A program made the translations under genes and the position numbers. Below are positions 19,097 to 29,255 of a stretch of DNA of 64,000 nucleotides, piece after piece. Source of the DNA: Pseudomonadota bacterium. Lineage in GTDB: Bacteria; Pseudomonadota; Gammaproteobacteria; Burkholderiales; Rhodocyclaceae. Positions within the stretch are counted from its first letter, which is position 1, and every line of letters starts with the position of its first letter. The DNA lies in assembly GCA_018261895.1 (NCBI GenBank), contig JAGTRT010000009.1:39509-103508 (forward strand), read 5' to 3'. A model generated the notes under the pieces. The model searched no databases, was not told the origin of the DNA, and saw only the letters and a list, made by a program, of their open reading frames with translations.

Positions 19097-19591
19097 TTAT
19101 TTTTTCAGCAGCGCAGCCTGTACGGCATCGAGATCGGTGGCTTTGATCAAGCCCATCTTGTTCTGGATCACCTTGCCGTCACGGTCGATGAACAGCGTGT
19201 AGGGCAGCCCGCCCTTGCTGTTGCCGAGCGCCTGCATGAGCGGAATGCCCTTTTCCTTGGCCACGAAGACCGGGTAATCGATCTGGTATTTCCTGGCAAA
19301 TTGCTTGGCCGGCGGGGCATCGTCCTCAATGCCAATGCCCAGCACCTCGATCTTGCCCTTGTTGGCGGCGCGGAACTTGTTGAGTTCGGGAATTTCGGCG
19401 CGGCAGGGGGCGCACCAGCGGGCCCAGAAATTGACCACTAGTGGTTTTCCCTTGTAACGCTCCAGGGCCACCGGTTTGTCGTCCAGATCGTTCAGGGTGG
19501 CAGCGAAGAGCGGCGCCGAGGAGGTTTGCTCGTTGGCTGCGGCCAGGCCTGAAAAAAAGCTAAAAATGAGAATGGAGAGTTGTTTGTTCAA
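19097..19591 (-). CDS. TlpA/ResA-like thiol-disulfide oxidoreductase
   Basis: VVNFWARWCAPCRAEIPELNKF active site; signal peptide. Confidence 0.9.
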   Translation of the reverse strand: MNKQLSILIFSFFSGLAAANEQTSSAPLFAATLNDLDDKPVALERYKGKPLVVNFWARWCAPCRAEIPELNKFRAANKGKIEVLGIGIEDDAPPAKQFARKYQIDYPVFVAKEKGIPLMQALGNSKGGLPYTLFIDRDGKVIQNKMGLIKATDLDAVQAALLKK

Positions 19592-19739
19592 GATGGGTCA
19601 CCGTGCTCCAAAAGGCATTGCCCGATGTTAGCACCGAGCGCCTTGGCGACCATTAAAAGGTTTCAAATTGCGACCAACCGGTTGCGGGAAGAGCTTGATC
19701 CAGATTAAGAAAAGCGTAGTGCTCACGTCGGAATGCATA

Positions 19740-19804
19740 TGCTAATTGTCATTTTCCCGGGAAAATCACCTGGAATGTTAAATAATTCCGTTCTGCTAAT
19801 TGTC
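19740..19804. promoter_or_regulatory. Palindrome cluster flanked by 11-bp direct repeats upstream of the MCP gene
   Basis: TGCTAATTGTC at 19740 and 19794; perfect palindrome ATTTTCCCGGGAAAAT at 19751-19766; GGAAT-N8-ATTCC at 19772-19789. Confidence 0.5.
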
Positions 19805-19857
19805 CTTTGGAATGCCCTCTGTTATTGTTTTCGCGAATCTACAAAAACCTGAAAAAT

Positions 19858-21531
19858 ATGAAAATCAATCAGCCGGCAATCGATAGTGAATTTGTGATCC
19901 ATCCCGACTGCAGCATCATCAGCCGCACCGATGAAAAGGGCGTCATCACCTACGTCAATGACGACTTTGTCGAGGCTTCGGGGTTTTCCCGCGAAGAGCT
20001 GATCGGCCAGCCGCACAACATCGTTCGCCACCCGGATCTTCCGCCCGAGGCTTTCCGCGACATGTGGGCGACCCTCAGGCGAGGCAAACCCTGGGGGGGC
20101 ATCGTCAAGAACCGGCGCAAGGACGGTTCCTTCTATTGGGTCCGGGCCATGGCGACGCCCATGGCGGCGGGCGGTTACATGTCGGTGCGGACGAAGGCGA
20201 CGGCGGCCGAAATTCGTGCAGCCAGCGCGCTGTATGCGCAAATGCGCCAGGATCCTGGGATACAGCTCGAGCAGGGTGAGTTGCGTGGCGGTTTGCTGAC
20301 CCGCTTTTTCCGCCGCATCAACGATATCGATCTGAGCAAGCGTCTATGGGCGTCTACGCTGGCATCGATTGTCATTGTCTGCATCAGCCTGATGCTTGGC
20401 CTGCAGGTGGTGGACGCCGTGCCGAAAGCCAGCCTGACGCCGGAAATCGCGGCCCGTGTGGCCGGGCTGCACGACTGGATGTTGATTATCGGTGGTTTGA
20501 CCCTGCTGGCCTGGCCGCCGGTGGCCTGGCTGATCATCCGCGAGTTCAATCGACCGGTCCGCTCGGCGATCCGGGTGGCGCAGCAGATGGCCGCCATGGA
20601 CCTGAGCCAGCCCATGCCGCCGCAAAGTGACGATGAAATCGGCGTGTTGCTGGCCCAGCTGGCCATCATGCGCAATCATTTCCAGGAAATGGCGGCCATG
20701 CTGCGTCAGAGCACCAGCAAGCTCGACGTGATGGCGAAGCGCCTGGCCGAATCCAGTCACGCCTCGGCCACGGCGGCTGCCGATCAGGCCGAAGTGGCGA
20801 CCAACATGGCAGCCTCGGTCGAGGAGTTGTCGGTTTCGATCGATCATGTCACCGAGTTTTCCACCGAGGCGGATGCGCTTTCCCGCGAATCGGGCAAGGC
20901 TTCCCGCGAGGGCGGCGGCGTGATTCAAAAGGCGGCCCACGAAATGTCGTCCATTGCGGAAACGGTCAATACCTCCGCCGCGACCATTCGCGAGCTGGAA
21001 TCCTATTCCGTCGAGATTTCGACCATCGTTGCCGTGATCAAGGAAATCGCCGACCAGACCAATTTGCTGGCGCTCAACGCAGCCATCGAGGCGGCCCGTG
21101 CCGGCGAGCAGGGCCGTGGTTTTGCCGTGGTGGCCGACGAGGTGCGCAAGCTGGCCGAGCGTACGGCGTCGTCGACGACGCAGATCACCGGCATGATCGA
21201 GAAGGTCCAGGCCAGTTCCCGCCACGCCGTGGCGGAAATGGAAAACAGCGTGCAGCAGGTCGAGGCCGGGGTCGATTTGGCACGCCAGGCCGAGCAGTCG
21301 ATTTCGGCGATTCAGGGCAGTTCGACCCAGGTGGCCGATGCGGTTAACGAAATTTCGCTGGCGATCAAGGAGCAGAGCGTGGCTGCCCGGGAAATCGCCC
21401 AGAACGTCGAGCGGGTCGCCCAGATGACCGAGCAGGGCTCGTATGCCAGCCAGGCGGCGGCGGAGCTGGCAGCCGATGTCAACGCGCTCGCCGGCGAACT
21501 GCGCGAACTGGCTGCGACGTTCAAGATCTGA
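19858..21531 (+). CDS. PAS-domain methyl-accepting chemotaxis protein (Aer-like)
   Basis: PAS ([35 protein letters not shown]), TM, HAMP, MCP hairpin [41 protein letters not shown]. Confidence 0.92.
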   Translation: MKINQPAIDSEFVIHPDCSIISRTDEKGVITYVNDDFVEASGFSREELIGQPHNIVRHPDLPPEAFRDMWATLRRGKPWGGIVKNRRKDGSFYWVRAMATPMAAGGYMSVRTKATAAEIRAASALYAQMRQDPGIQLEQGELRGGLLTRFFRRINDIDLSKRLWASTLASIVIVCISLMLGLQVVDAVPKASLTPEIAARVAGLHDWMLIIGGLTLLAWPPVAWLIIREFNRPVRSAIRVAQQMAAMDLSQPMPPQSDDEIGVLLAQLAIMRNHFQEMAAMLRQSTSKLDVMAKRLAESSHASATAAADQAEVATNMAASVEELSVSIDHVTEFSTEADALSRESGKASREGGGVIQKAAHEMSSIAETVNTSAATIRELESYSVEISTIVAVIKEIADQTNLLALNAAIEAARAGEQGRGFAVVADEVRKLAERTASSTTQITGMIEKVQASSRHAVAEMENSVQQVEAGVDLARQAEQSISAIQGSSTQVADAVNEISLAIKEQSVAAREIAQNVERVAQMTEQGSYASQAAAELAADVNALAGELRELAATFKI

Positions 21532-21534
21532 TTT

Positions 21535-21570
21535 CACGGTCTACCGGAAAAAACGGCCAAAATCGAAATC
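21535..21570 (+). repeat. 36-nt dispersed element, copy 1
   Basis: cacggtctaccggaaaaaacggccaaaatcgaaatc; begins 4 nt after the MCP stop codon. Confidence 0.85.
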
Positions 21571-21685
21571 CGCCGTAGCCGGCGGGGCGGTACATGGGGT
21601 GTGACAATTTGTCGCACCCCATACTTTTGGCAGACTATGAAACAATGCGCTTCTGCCCATTCTCCATATCGCCCGACACCCACTT

Positions 21686-22156
21686 GTGAACAAGAAGATA
21701 CTGATCGACGTCATTGGTCTTGAATTGATCGCGCTGGTCGTGGTGGTGGGTTACAAGTTATCCCCGATGTTGTTGCCGAAGGCGGATGTGACGGTTCTGC
21801 CCGACCCCGTTTGCAACCTGCAGCGCGAGGCCTGCGGGGTGACCCTGCCGTCCGGCGGCAGCGTGCGCTTGTCGATGGGGACGCGGCCCATCCCGCTGGT
21901 CAAACCCTTCGAGGTCGAAGTCAGCACGGCGGGTTTTACGCCGACGCGCGTCGAGGTCGATTTTTCCGGCATCGACATGAACATGGGTTTCAATCGCAGC
22001 GAACTGGCGCCGGGCAAAGCCGGCAGCCATACGGCGCAGGTCACCCTGCCGGTCTGCGTGACAGGCCGCATGGACTGGCAGGCAACCGTGCTGGTTGAGA
22101 CCGGCAGCGAGCGCGTGGCCATTCCCTACCGCTTTACCTCCGGGGAGCCTCAGTAA
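21686..22156 (+). CDS. Hypothetical membrane-anchored protein in copper-assembly operon
   Basis: N-terminal TM; directly precedes SCO1. Confidence 0.65.
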   Translation: MNKKILIDVIGLELIALVVVVGYKLSPMLLPKADVTVLPDPVCNLQREACGVTLPSGGSVRLSMGTRPIPLVKPFEVEVSTAGFTPTRVEVDFSGIDMNMGFNRSELAPGKAGSHTAQVTLPVCVTGRMDWQATVLVETGSERVAIPYRFTSGEPQ

Positions 22157-22756
22157 ATGATCGAGCGCATCCTGATCCTGGTCGCCATCCTGCTGGCTGG
22201 CGTGATCGCCGGCGTCGGCCTGCTCTGGCATCCGGAGACGCCCGAGCGGCCGCTGCCCAAGGCGCAGGCGCCGGCCGGCGGTGATTTCACGCTGCAGTCG
22301 GCCAGGGGCGCGGTGTCGCTGAAGGATTTTCGCGGCAAGCTCGTGCTGCTCTATTTCGGCTACACCTATTGCCCCGATATCTGCCCGACCTCGCTGGCCG
22401 CAACGGTCACCGGCCTGAAGCAGCTGACACCGGAAGAGGCGGCCAAGGTCGCCATGATCTTCATCTCGGTCGATCCCCAGCGCGACACGCCGGCCCGTCT
22501 GGCCGAATATGTCGAATTCTTCGATCCATCCCTGGTCGGCGTCACGGGCGAGCCAGCCGTCATCGCCGACATCGCGCGCCGCTACGGCGTCTTCTATTCG
22601 GCGCAGAAGGTCGATTCGGCCGGCGGCTACGTGGTGGATCACTCGGCCGATACGTTGATCGTTGCCCCGGATGGCCGGCTGGTCGCCAGGATCGCCCATG
22701 CCACGCCGCCCGCCGAGGTCGCTGTCGCCATTCGCAAGCATTTGAACCTACCCTGA
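22157..22756 (+). CDS. SCO1/SenC copper-binding assembly protein
   Basis: GKLVLLYFGYTYCPDICPTSLA and later H-containing motif VVDHSADTLIVAPDGRL. Confidence 0.92.
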   Translation: MIERILILVAILLAGVIAGVGLLWHPETPERPLPKAQAPAGGDFTLQSARGAVSLKDFRGKLVLLYFGYTYCPDICPTSLAATVTGLKQLTPEEAAKVAMIFISVDPQRDTPARLAEYVEFFDPSLVGVTGEPAVIADIARRYGVFYSAQKVDSAGGYVVDHSADTLIVAPDGRLVARIAHATPPAEVAVAIRKHLNLP

Positions 22757-22768
22757 AGGAGTAAAAGC

Positions 22769-23242
22769 ATGAAGCAATTGTCCCTGCTCGCTGTTGGCCT
22801 GATGTTCTCGGCGGGCGTGCTGGCTGCCGCAGCCGATGCCGTGTCCGTGCAGGATCCCGTCGTGCGCCTGGCGCCCCCCAATGCGCCGGCGACGGCTGCC
22901 TTCATGGTCATCAAGAACGGCGGCGACAAGGATATCAAGGTCGTCAAGGCGGCCAACCCGGCCTCGCGCGTGACCGAACTGCACACCCATCTGAACGAGG
23001 GCGGCGTCATGAAAATGCGTCCGGTGCCAAGCATCGACATCAAGGCCAAGGGCGAGGCCGTGCTCAAGCCGGGCGGGCTGCATGTCATGATGATCGATCT
23101 CAAGGCGCCGATGAAGGAAGGCGATGTCGTGCCGATCACCCTGAGCTTCGACGACGGCAGCAGCAAGCAGGTCGATGCCAAGGTGGTTCGTCCGACCCCG
23201 GCGCCGATGCCGGCTGCCATGGAGCACCAGCACAAGCATTGA
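22769..23242 (+). CDS. PCuAC-type periplasmic copper chaperone
   Basis: Signal peptide; H(M)X10MX21HXM-like region TELHTHLNEGGVMKMRPVPSI...GGLHVMMIDLKAPMKEG. Confidence 0.9.
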   Translation: MKQLSLLAVGLMFSAGVLAAAADAVSVQDPVVRLAPPNAPATAAFMVIKNGGDKDIKVVKAANPASRVTELHTHLNEGGVMKMRPVPSIDIKAKGEAVLKPGGLHVMMIDLKAPMKEGDVVPITLSFDDGSSKQVDAKVVRPTPAPMPAAMEHQHKH

Positions 23243-23261
23243 GCTCCTCCGCAGCGCGAAA

Positions 23262-23301
23262 AAAAGCCCTGAATGACACGCTCGTTCAGGGCTTTTTGCT
23301 T
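23262..23301 (+). terminator. Rho-independent terminator
   Basis: aaaaAAGCCCTGAATGACACGCTCGTTCAGGGCTTtttgctttt. Confidence 0.85.
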
Positions 23302-23314
23302 TTGCGGGCCTTCT

Positions 23315-23350
23315 CACGGTCTACCGGAAAAAAGGCCCAAAATCGAAATC
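23315..23350 (+). repeat. 36-nt dispersed element, copy 2
   Basis: cacggtctaccggaaaaaaggcccaaaatcgaaatc; abuts/overlaps the stop codon of the regA-like gene. Confidence 0.88.
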
Positions 23351-23882
23351 AGGTTTTGACCGGCCGTTTCGACAGCTTGCGCTGCAAGGTGCGTCGGTGC
23401 ATCTTCAGGGCGCGGGCCGTGGCCGAGACGTTGCCGTCGTTTTCGTTGAGCACGCGCTGGATGTGCTCCCATTCCAGGCGGTCGACCGACAGGGGTTCGT
23501 CGGACGGCGGCAGGTCGACGTCCGGGCTGTCGTCATCGTCGAAGGCCGAGAGGATGGCTTCGATTTCGACGGGTTTGGCGAGGTACTGGATGGCGCCGAG
23601 CTTGACCGCATCGACAGCTGTCGCGATGCTGGCGTAGCCGGTCAGGACGACGATGCGGCAGGCCGGGTTGATCTCCAGCAGTTGCGGGATCAGGGCCAGG
23701 CCGGAGCTGCCATTCAGGTTGAGGTCGAGCACGACGCGGCCGAGCTTCCGATCGCGCGCCGCGGCCAGGGCCGACGGGACGTCGAGGGCGCCCAGCGCGG
23801 GGTGGCCGCGCCGTTCCAGCGTGCGAACGAGGATGGCATTGAAGCTGGGATCGTCGTCGATGACCAGGGTCGATTTACTCAT
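23349..23882 (-). CDS. RegA/PrrA/ActR-family response regulator
   Basis: MSKSTLVIDDDPSFNAILVRTLERRGH..., Fis-type HTH EHIQRVLNENDGNVSATARALKMHRRTLQRKLSKRPV. Confidence 0.88.
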   Translation of the reverse strand: MSKSTLVIDDDPSFNAILVRTLERRGHPALGALDVPSALAAARDRKLGRVVLDLNLNGSSGLALIPQLLEINPACRIVVLTGYASIATAVDAVKLGAIQYLAKPVEIEAILSAFDDDDSPDVDLPPSDEPLSVDRLEWEHIQRVLNENDGNVSATARALKMHRRTLQRKLSKRPVKT

Positions 23883-25138
23883 GGTTTTGTCCGTGGCAGT
23901 TCGATGCGGGCAAGGGCGCCCCCTTCTTCGGGATTGGCAAGCGTCAGGGTGCCGCCCAGTTGTTCGATGGCGGCGCGCGTCAACATCAGGCCGACACCGC
24001 TGCCCCGCTCGTGCGGCGGGAAGGCTTCCTGGCCGCCGAGTTCGAGGACGCGCTCGGGAAAGCCCGGGCCGTGGTCGCGAATGTCGATGCAGACCGTGTC
24101 GGTACACCAGCTCAGCCGAATCTCCAGCGGGAAGGCGGTGACGTTGGCCGCGTTGTTGAGCAGGTTGAGGACGGCCTGCTCCAGACGGGGATCGGCGACG
24201 ATGTCGGGGGCTGCCCCGTCGCTGGCGATGATCAGCCGGCTGCTGGCCTGCGGCCGGGCGGCGTGCCAATGCTGGCGCAGGTGGTCGAGCCAGCGGTTGG
24301 CCGGCTGCAGCGGTGCGCCTTCCAGGCGTTCGGCCCCGGCCCGGCGCGACAGGCCGGTGATGATCTCCTTGCACACGCCGATCTGCTGGAGCAGCAGGCG
24401 AACGTCGTCACGCGTCGTCTCGGCGAGCTTCGGGTCGTTGGCCAGCTCGCCGGCGAGCAGCGCCATGGTGCCGAGCGGTGTGCCCAGTTCGTGCGCGGCA
24501 CCGGCGGCCAGCGTCCCCATGGCCATGATGCGTTCGTCGCGCAGCGCCTGTTCGCGGGCAGTGGCCAGTTCGGCATCGCGCTGGCGGATGACGCGGGTGG
24601 TATGGACGATGATCCAGCCGATCATGATCACCGAGATGACGAAGATCAGCCACATGCCGCCCAGATGGAGCCGGGTGGCACGCGTTGCGTCGGGCATGGC
24701 GAGCGGCAGGTAATAGAGCATCAGCAGCGAATAGGCGGTGATGGCGACGGCCGTGACGATGGAGACGAAGCGCGCCGGCAGCGTCAGTGCGGCGACCGCG
24801 ACGGGCGGCAGGAGCAGGGAAACGAGCGGATTGGCTGCGCCGCCGCTGAGAAAGACCACGGCGCTGAGCATGCCGATGTCGAAAATCAGCTGGCTGAACA
24901 ACTCGGCGGCGCTGGCCATGTGCGAGCGGGCCAGGCGCCACTGGGCGAAGGCGTTGAAGACGATGCCGATGGCGACGATGCCGAGCAGCGGCACCTGCGG
25001 CACCGGAATGTCGAGCAGGCCCGGGGCGACCATGATGAGCTGGGCGAGCACGGCGAGCACCACCCAGCGACCCATGACCAGACGGCGCAGGTTGGCCAGG
25101 TAGTCGAAATTCGCAGTCGTTCGCGGGATGATCGCCAT
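23879..25138 (-). CDS. RegB/PrrB-family redox sensor histidine kinase
   Basis: Multiple TM helices, GAAHELGTPLGTMALL H-box, overlaps regA start. Confidence 0.88.
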   Translation of the reverse strand: MAIIPRTTANFDYLANLRRLVMGRWVVLAVLAQLIMVAPGLLDIPVPQVPLLGIVAIGIVFNAFAQWRLARSHMASAAELFSQLIFDIGMLSAVVFLSGGAANPLVSLLLPPVAVAALTLPARFVSIVTAVAITAYSLLMLYYLPLAMPDATRATRLHLGGMWLIFVISVIMIGWIIVHTTRVIRQRDAELATAREQALRDERIMAMGTLAAGAAHELGTPLGTMALLAGELANDPKLAETTRDDVRLLLQQIGVCKEIITGLSRRAGAERLEGAPLQPANRWLDHLRQHWHAARPQASSRLIIASDGAAPDIVADPRLEQAVLNLLNNAANVTAFPLEIRLSWCTDTVCIDIRDHGPGFPERVLELGGQEAFPPHERGSGVGLMLTRAAIEQLGGTLTLANPEEGGALARIELPRTKP

Positions 25139-25221
25139 GGGGCGAATTATGCGTTATTTGGCGAGGTTTTCCGTGGCCGGCGAGGTGCGACCATTTGCCG
25201 CACCCGTTGCCGGTTGCTTCT

Positions 25222-25257
25222 CACGGTCAACCGGAAAAAATGCCCAAAATCAGAATC
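25222..25257 (+). repeat. 36-nt dispersed element, copy 3
   Basis: cacggtcaaccggaaaaaatgcccaaaatcagaatc in intergenic space. Confidence 0.85.
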
Positions 25258-25283
25258 TTTCCGGCGGGCCGGGGCAAGCGGCA

Positions 25284-25844
25284 TCAGAGCAGGTAGGGGA
25301 CGAAACGCCGGGTGCGCTGCATGTATTCGGCGTATTGGGCACCGAAATAAGCCAGGCATTCGCGCTCGTCGGCATGCGCCGTCAGCCACAGCGAAAGCGT
25401 GGCAATCCCCCCCAGGGCCGCGCCCGCCAGGCTCGGGTCCTGGAAGAAGGCGCCCCAGGCCAGGGCCAGCAGCGATGAATACATTGGATGGCGGATGTAG
25501 GCGAAGATGCCATGCGTCACCAGTTGGGTGGTCTTCTCGAATTCGTAGAAGGAATCCTCGTTGCGTTGCGCATCCGGCGCGCCTTCCCGCTTGAGCGTGC
25601 GGGCGCCGGCGATGACGAGGGCGATGCTGAGCAGCATGAGCAGCCACGAGGTGAACTGGTGTGGCGAGTACGGATCGTCGCCCCAGACATGGTGGTTGAG
25701 GACGATCAGGCCGAGGATCGCTTCCCAGGCGAAGAAGCGCCAGAAACCGTGGCTGCCCGGCTGGCGCAGGGGCTTGCGCGACCACCAGACGACGATGGCG
25801 GAGCCGGCGAGAAAGAGGAGCAGGTCGTTCATGTCAGTGGGCAA
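25284..25844 (-). CDS. Isoprenylcysteine carboxyl methyltransferase-family membrane protein
   Basis: VTHGIFAYIRHPMYSSLLALAWGAFF...ADERECLAYFGAQYAEYMQRTRRFVPYL. Confidence 0.8.
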   Translation of the reverse strand: MPTDMNDLLLFLAGSAIVVWWSRKPLRQPGSHGFWRFFAWEAILGLIVLNHHVWGDDPYSPHQFTSWLLMLLSIALVIAGARTLKREGAPDAQRNEDSFYEFEKTTQLVTHGIFAYIRHPMYSSLLALAWGAFFQDPSLAGAALGGIATLSLWLTAHADERECLAYFGAQYAEYMQRTRRFVPYLL

Positions 25845-27138
25845 AGGCCGTGGTCATGGCGGCGATCATGTAGCCGTGGTCGAGCACACCGGCACTTTCG
25901 CGGATGCTGTGCATGGCCCACATCGGCGAACCGACATCGACGCTGGGAATGCCCAGGCGCGAGGCGACGATGGGGCCGATGGTGCTGCCGCAACCGAGGT
26001 CGGTGCGGTGCGCGTACTGCTGGCAGGGCACGCCGGCCTGCTCGCAGATGGCCATGAAGCGGGCGGCCGTCTCGGCACTCGTGCTGTAGCGCTGGTTGGC
26101 GTTGCTCTTGATGACCGGGCCGCCATTGACCAGCGCGCGGTGGCAGGGCTCGTAGGCGGCCGGAAAGTTCGGGTGCCAGCCGTGCGCCATGTCGGCGCTG
26201 ATGAAGAAACTGCGCGCCAGCATGCGCCGCTGGTCTTCGCCATCGAGGCCTGCACAGGCCGCCAGCCGGGTGACGACATCGGTCACGAAACTGCCGCCGG
26301 CGCCCGTGGCGCTCTCGCTGCCGACTTCCTCGTGATCGAAGAAGGCGCACAGGCAGGTGGCTGCGGGGGCTTGCGTGGCGAGCAGGGCGCTCAGCGCGGC
26401 GTGGCAGGAAGCGAGGTTGTCGAGCTGGCTGTTGGCGACGAACTCGCGGTCCACGCCCCAGAGGGCGCCTTTCTGCGTGTCGTAGGCGTTGAGTTCCCAG
26501 GTCAGCAGGTCGCCCGGTTCGACGCCGAGCTTGGCGGCGATGGGTTCGCGGAAGCGCGCTTCGGCTTTGACACCATCCTCGGAAACGCCGAGCAGCAGCG
26601 GCAGTTCGGTCTGCTTGTTGAATTTGAGACCGCTTTCATTGACCTCGCGGTTCATGTGGATGGCCAGGTTGGGCAGGCGCAGTAGCGGTTCGTCGAAGCG
26701 GATAAGGCGCGACTCGAAACCGCCCGGAACGCGCACATTGACGCGGCCGGCCAGCGACAGGTCGCGGTCGGCGAAGGTGGCGAGGATGGGGCCGCCATAA
26801 ACCTCGACGCCAAGGCGGACCATGCCGGCGTTGTCTTCGGCCGGTTTCGGCTTGAGGCGCAGCCCGGGCGAATCGGTGTGGGCGCCGATCAGCCGCAGGC
26901 CGGTCGTCGCGGCTGGCTGGCTGCCGACGATGAAGGCGATGATCGACGAGCCGCCGCGCACGACATAGCGCCGGTCGCCGGCCTTCAGTGACCAGCGCTC
27001 GGCTTCGTCGAGGCGGGTGTAGCCGGCCGCAGTCAGGCGGGCTTCGCAGGTATCGACGGCGTGCCAGGGACTCGGGCTGGCGTCGATGAAAGCGAGCAGG
27101 TCCTGCGCCTGGGCGCGGGTGGCGTCGGGAATGTTCAT
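25834..27138 (-). CDS. apeB: M18 family aminopeptidase
   Basis: HTDSPGLRLKPKP, CAFFDHEEVGSESATGAGGSF, AHRTDLGCGSTIGPI. Confidence 0.9.
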   Translation of the reverse strand: MNIPDATRAQAQDLLAFIDASPSPWHAVDTCEARLTAAGYTRLDEAERWSLKAGDRRYVVRGGSSIIAFIVGSQPAATTGLRLIGAHTDSPGLRLKPKPAEDNAGMVRLGVEVYGGPILATFADRDLSLAGRVNVRVPGGFESRLIRFDEPLLRLPNLAIHMNREVNESGLKFNKQTELPLLLGVSEDGVKAEARFREPIAAKLGVEPGDLLTWELNAYDTQKGALWGVDREFVANSQLDNLASCHAALSALLATQAPAATCLCAFFDHEEVGSESATGAGGSFVTDVVTRLAACAGLDGEDQRRMLARSFFISADMAHGWHPNFPAAYEPCHRALVNGGPVIKSNANQRYSTSAETAARFMAICEQAGVPCQQYAHRTDLGCGSTIGPIVASRLGIPSVDVGSPMWAMHSIRESAGVLDHGYMIAAMTTAFAH

Positions 27139-28019
27139 GGTCTTTTGAGTTTCAGCAATTCGAGCAACTGGCTGGCAACGCGCTCATCATAAAGCATCGC
27201 GATGTGACCGACCGGCGGCAGTTCGACATCGCGGGCGCCGGGCAGACGCTGGTTGTCCTGCGGCATGACGTAATTGTCGTAGGCATTGCGCAGGCTGACG
27301 GCGGGAATCTTGATCGTTTCGGTCGCCATGTCGCGCAGCCACAGCGAACCGGGCGTCATCTCGCGGGAATTCTGGCCAAAACCGAGGCGGGCGAGGACGC
27401 TGCCGGCGTGCGGCGTGGCCAGGGTGTAAAGGCGATCGACGCGCAGGATGCCGTGGCGGGCCAGGTAGGAGCGGCAAATCAGGCCGCCCATGCTGTGCCC
27501 GACCAGCGTGACCTGCTGGCTGCCGGTTTCGGCGCAGACTTCCTCGATGCGCTGGTTGAGCTGCGGCACGAGCTTGCCCATGCTGGTGTAGGGCGGCGCC
27601 AGGCTGACCGTGGCGACCGAATGGCCGGCAGCTTCAAGGCGGCGGCGCAACAGCCACCAGACGCCGCGGCTGCAACCGAAACCATGCACGAGCAGGATGG
27701 GCTTTTTGCCCGCCGGCAGCCGATCGGCCGGCATCCACAGCCGTTCAAACGGAATGACGAGCAGGAAGGTGAGCAGGAAAGCCAGGTATTCGCCGACCAT
27801 GATGCGCAGCCGCCGGGCAAAGCCCAGCGCCGGTGCCGGCGTGGCGTACTTCATGCCGAAATACCAGGTCGTGGCGTTCATCCAGAAGCGCAGGCCGAGC
27901 AGGCAGTTGATCGCGCCGACGATGGCCAGCGGCCAGTCGAGCTGCATGAAATGGCGGCCGATGTAGAGATAGCCGCTGACTTCCAGCGCAATCCAGATGA
28001 ACAGCGAAATGGGTACCAT
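27135..28019 (-). CDS. Alpha/beta hydrolase, lipase-like, membrane-anchored
   Basis: PILLVHGFGCSRGVWW, VTLVGHSMGGLICRSYL; start assigned at ATG 28019. Confidence 0.8.
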   Translation of the reverse strand: MVPISLFIWIALEVSGYLYIGRHFMQLDWPLAIVGAINCLLGLRFWMNATTWYFGMKYATPAPALGFARRLRIMVGEYLAFLLTFLLVIPFERLWMPADRLPAGKKPILLVHGFGCSRGVWWLLRRRLEAAGHSVATVSLAPPYTSMGKLVPQLNQRIEEVCAETGSQQVTLVGHSMGGLICRSYLARHGILRVDRLYTLATPHAGSVLARLGFGQNSREMTPGSLWLRDMATETIKIPAVSLRNAYDNYVMPQDNQRLPGARDVELPPVGHIAMLYDERVASQLLELLKLKRP

Positions 28020-28024
28020 GCCGG

Positions 28025-28741
28025 TCAGGTCGCGCTTTCTGCCGGTTTGGCCAGCCACAGGCAGGCGCCTTTGGATTCCTTGTCGATGGCGGCCAGCGCG
28101 TGTTCGTGTTCGGCCAGTTCCTCGGACGTGGCGCGGCGCACGGTCAGCGGCTTGCGCTGCCGGACCTGGCCATCGGCACCGATGTTCGGGCGCGGGGCGG
28201 CATCGGGTTCGATCATCAGCGTGTTCTGGCCGCGCGTCATGGCCAGGAAAACGTCGGCCAGCAGCTCGGTATCGAGTAGTGCGCCGTGCAGGGTGCGGCT
28301 CGAATTGTCGATCTCGTAGCGTTCGCACAGCGCATCGAGGCTGTTGCGCTTGCCCGGGTGCAGTTCCTTGGCCATCTTCAGCGTGTCGATGACGCCGTTG
28401 CAGATGGTGCCGACCGGCACGCGGCCGAGGCGGTCGAGTTCGGCATTGAGGAAGCCGATGTCGAAGGGCGCGTTATGGATGATTAGCTCGGCGCCGTTGA
28501 TGAATTCCAGGAATTCGTCGGCGATGTCGGCGAATTTCGGCTTGTCGGCGAGGAATTCAAGCGTGATGCCGTGGACGGCCTGGGCGCCTTCGTCGATCTC
28601 GCGTTCCGGGTTGATGTATTTGTGCAGGTGATGACCGGTGAAACGACGGTTCACCATCTCGATGCAGGCCACTTCGATGATGCGGTGGCCCGAGCGCGGG
28701 TCGAGGCCGGTGGTTTCAGTGTCGAGGACGATCTGTCTCAT
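28025..28741 (-). CDS. dnaQ: DNA polymerase III epsilon subunit
   Basis: MRQIVLDTETTGLDPRSGHRIIEVACIEMVNRR...IHNAPFDIGFLN...LDTELLADVFL. Confidence 0.95.
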   Translation of the reverse strand: MRQIVLDTETTGLDPRSGHRIIEVACIEMVNRRFTGHHLHKYINPEREIDEGAQAVHGITLEFLADKPKFADIADEFLEFINGAELIIHNAPFDIGFLNAELDRLGRVPVGTICNGVIDTLKMAKELHPGKRNSLDALCERYEIDNSSRTLHGALLDTELLADVFLAMTRGQNTLMIEPDAAPRPNIGADGQVRQRKPLTVRRATSEELAEHEHALAAIDKESKGACLWLAKPAESAT

Positions 28742-28802
28742 TTTTTAGTCGCTAGTTGTTAGCAGGGGAGTTGTTAGCTGATTTTGCGCTGGAAACCAAT
28801 GG

Positions 28803-29255
28803 CTAGCGACCAGCAACCAGCTCATCAATGCCGCGGTTGGCCAGGGCGTCGGCGCGTTCGTTTTCCGGGTGGCCGGCGTGGCCCTTGACCCACACCCATT
28901 CCAGCTTGTGCTGCTTGACCTGGGCGTCGAGCAGTTGCCAGAGGTCGGCGTTCTTCACTGGCTTCTTGTCGGATGTTTTCCAGCCGTTGCGTTTCCAGCC
29001 GTGTATCCACTCGTTGATGCCCTTCAGGACGTACTGCGAATCGGTGTAGATCTTGCCGCCGACCGGGCGCTTGAGGGCCTCGATGGCGCGGATCGCGGCG
29101 GTCAGCTCCATGCGGTTGTTGGTCGTTTCCTTCTCGCCGCCCCACAGTTCCTTTTCGTGCGGGCCGACGCGCAGGATCGCACCCCAGCCGCCGGGGCCGG
29201 GATTGCCCTTGCAGGCGCCATCGGTAAATATTTCTACGAGTTCTTCAGCGGCCAT
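28803..29255 (-). CDS. rnhA: Ribonuclease HI
   Basis: [22 protein letters not shown]...[16 protein letters not shown]...[10 protein letters not shown]...[17 protein letters not shown]. Confidence 0.96.
   Translation of the reverse strand: MAAEELVEIFTDGACKGNPGPGGWGAILRVGPHEKELWGGEKETTNNRMELTAAIRAIEALKRPVGGKIYTDSQYVLKGINEWIHGWKRNGWKTSDKKPVKNADLWQLLDAQVKQHKLEWVWVKGHAGHPENERADALANRGIDELVAGR

Noticed and set aside
20344-21537. 397-aa minus-strand ORF opposite the chemoreceptor gene
   Set aside because: Antisense of the conserved MCP signalling domain.
23397-25594. Plus-strand 438- and 544-aa ORFs across the regBA region
   Set aside because: Antisense to the clearly conserved RegA/RegB-like proteins.
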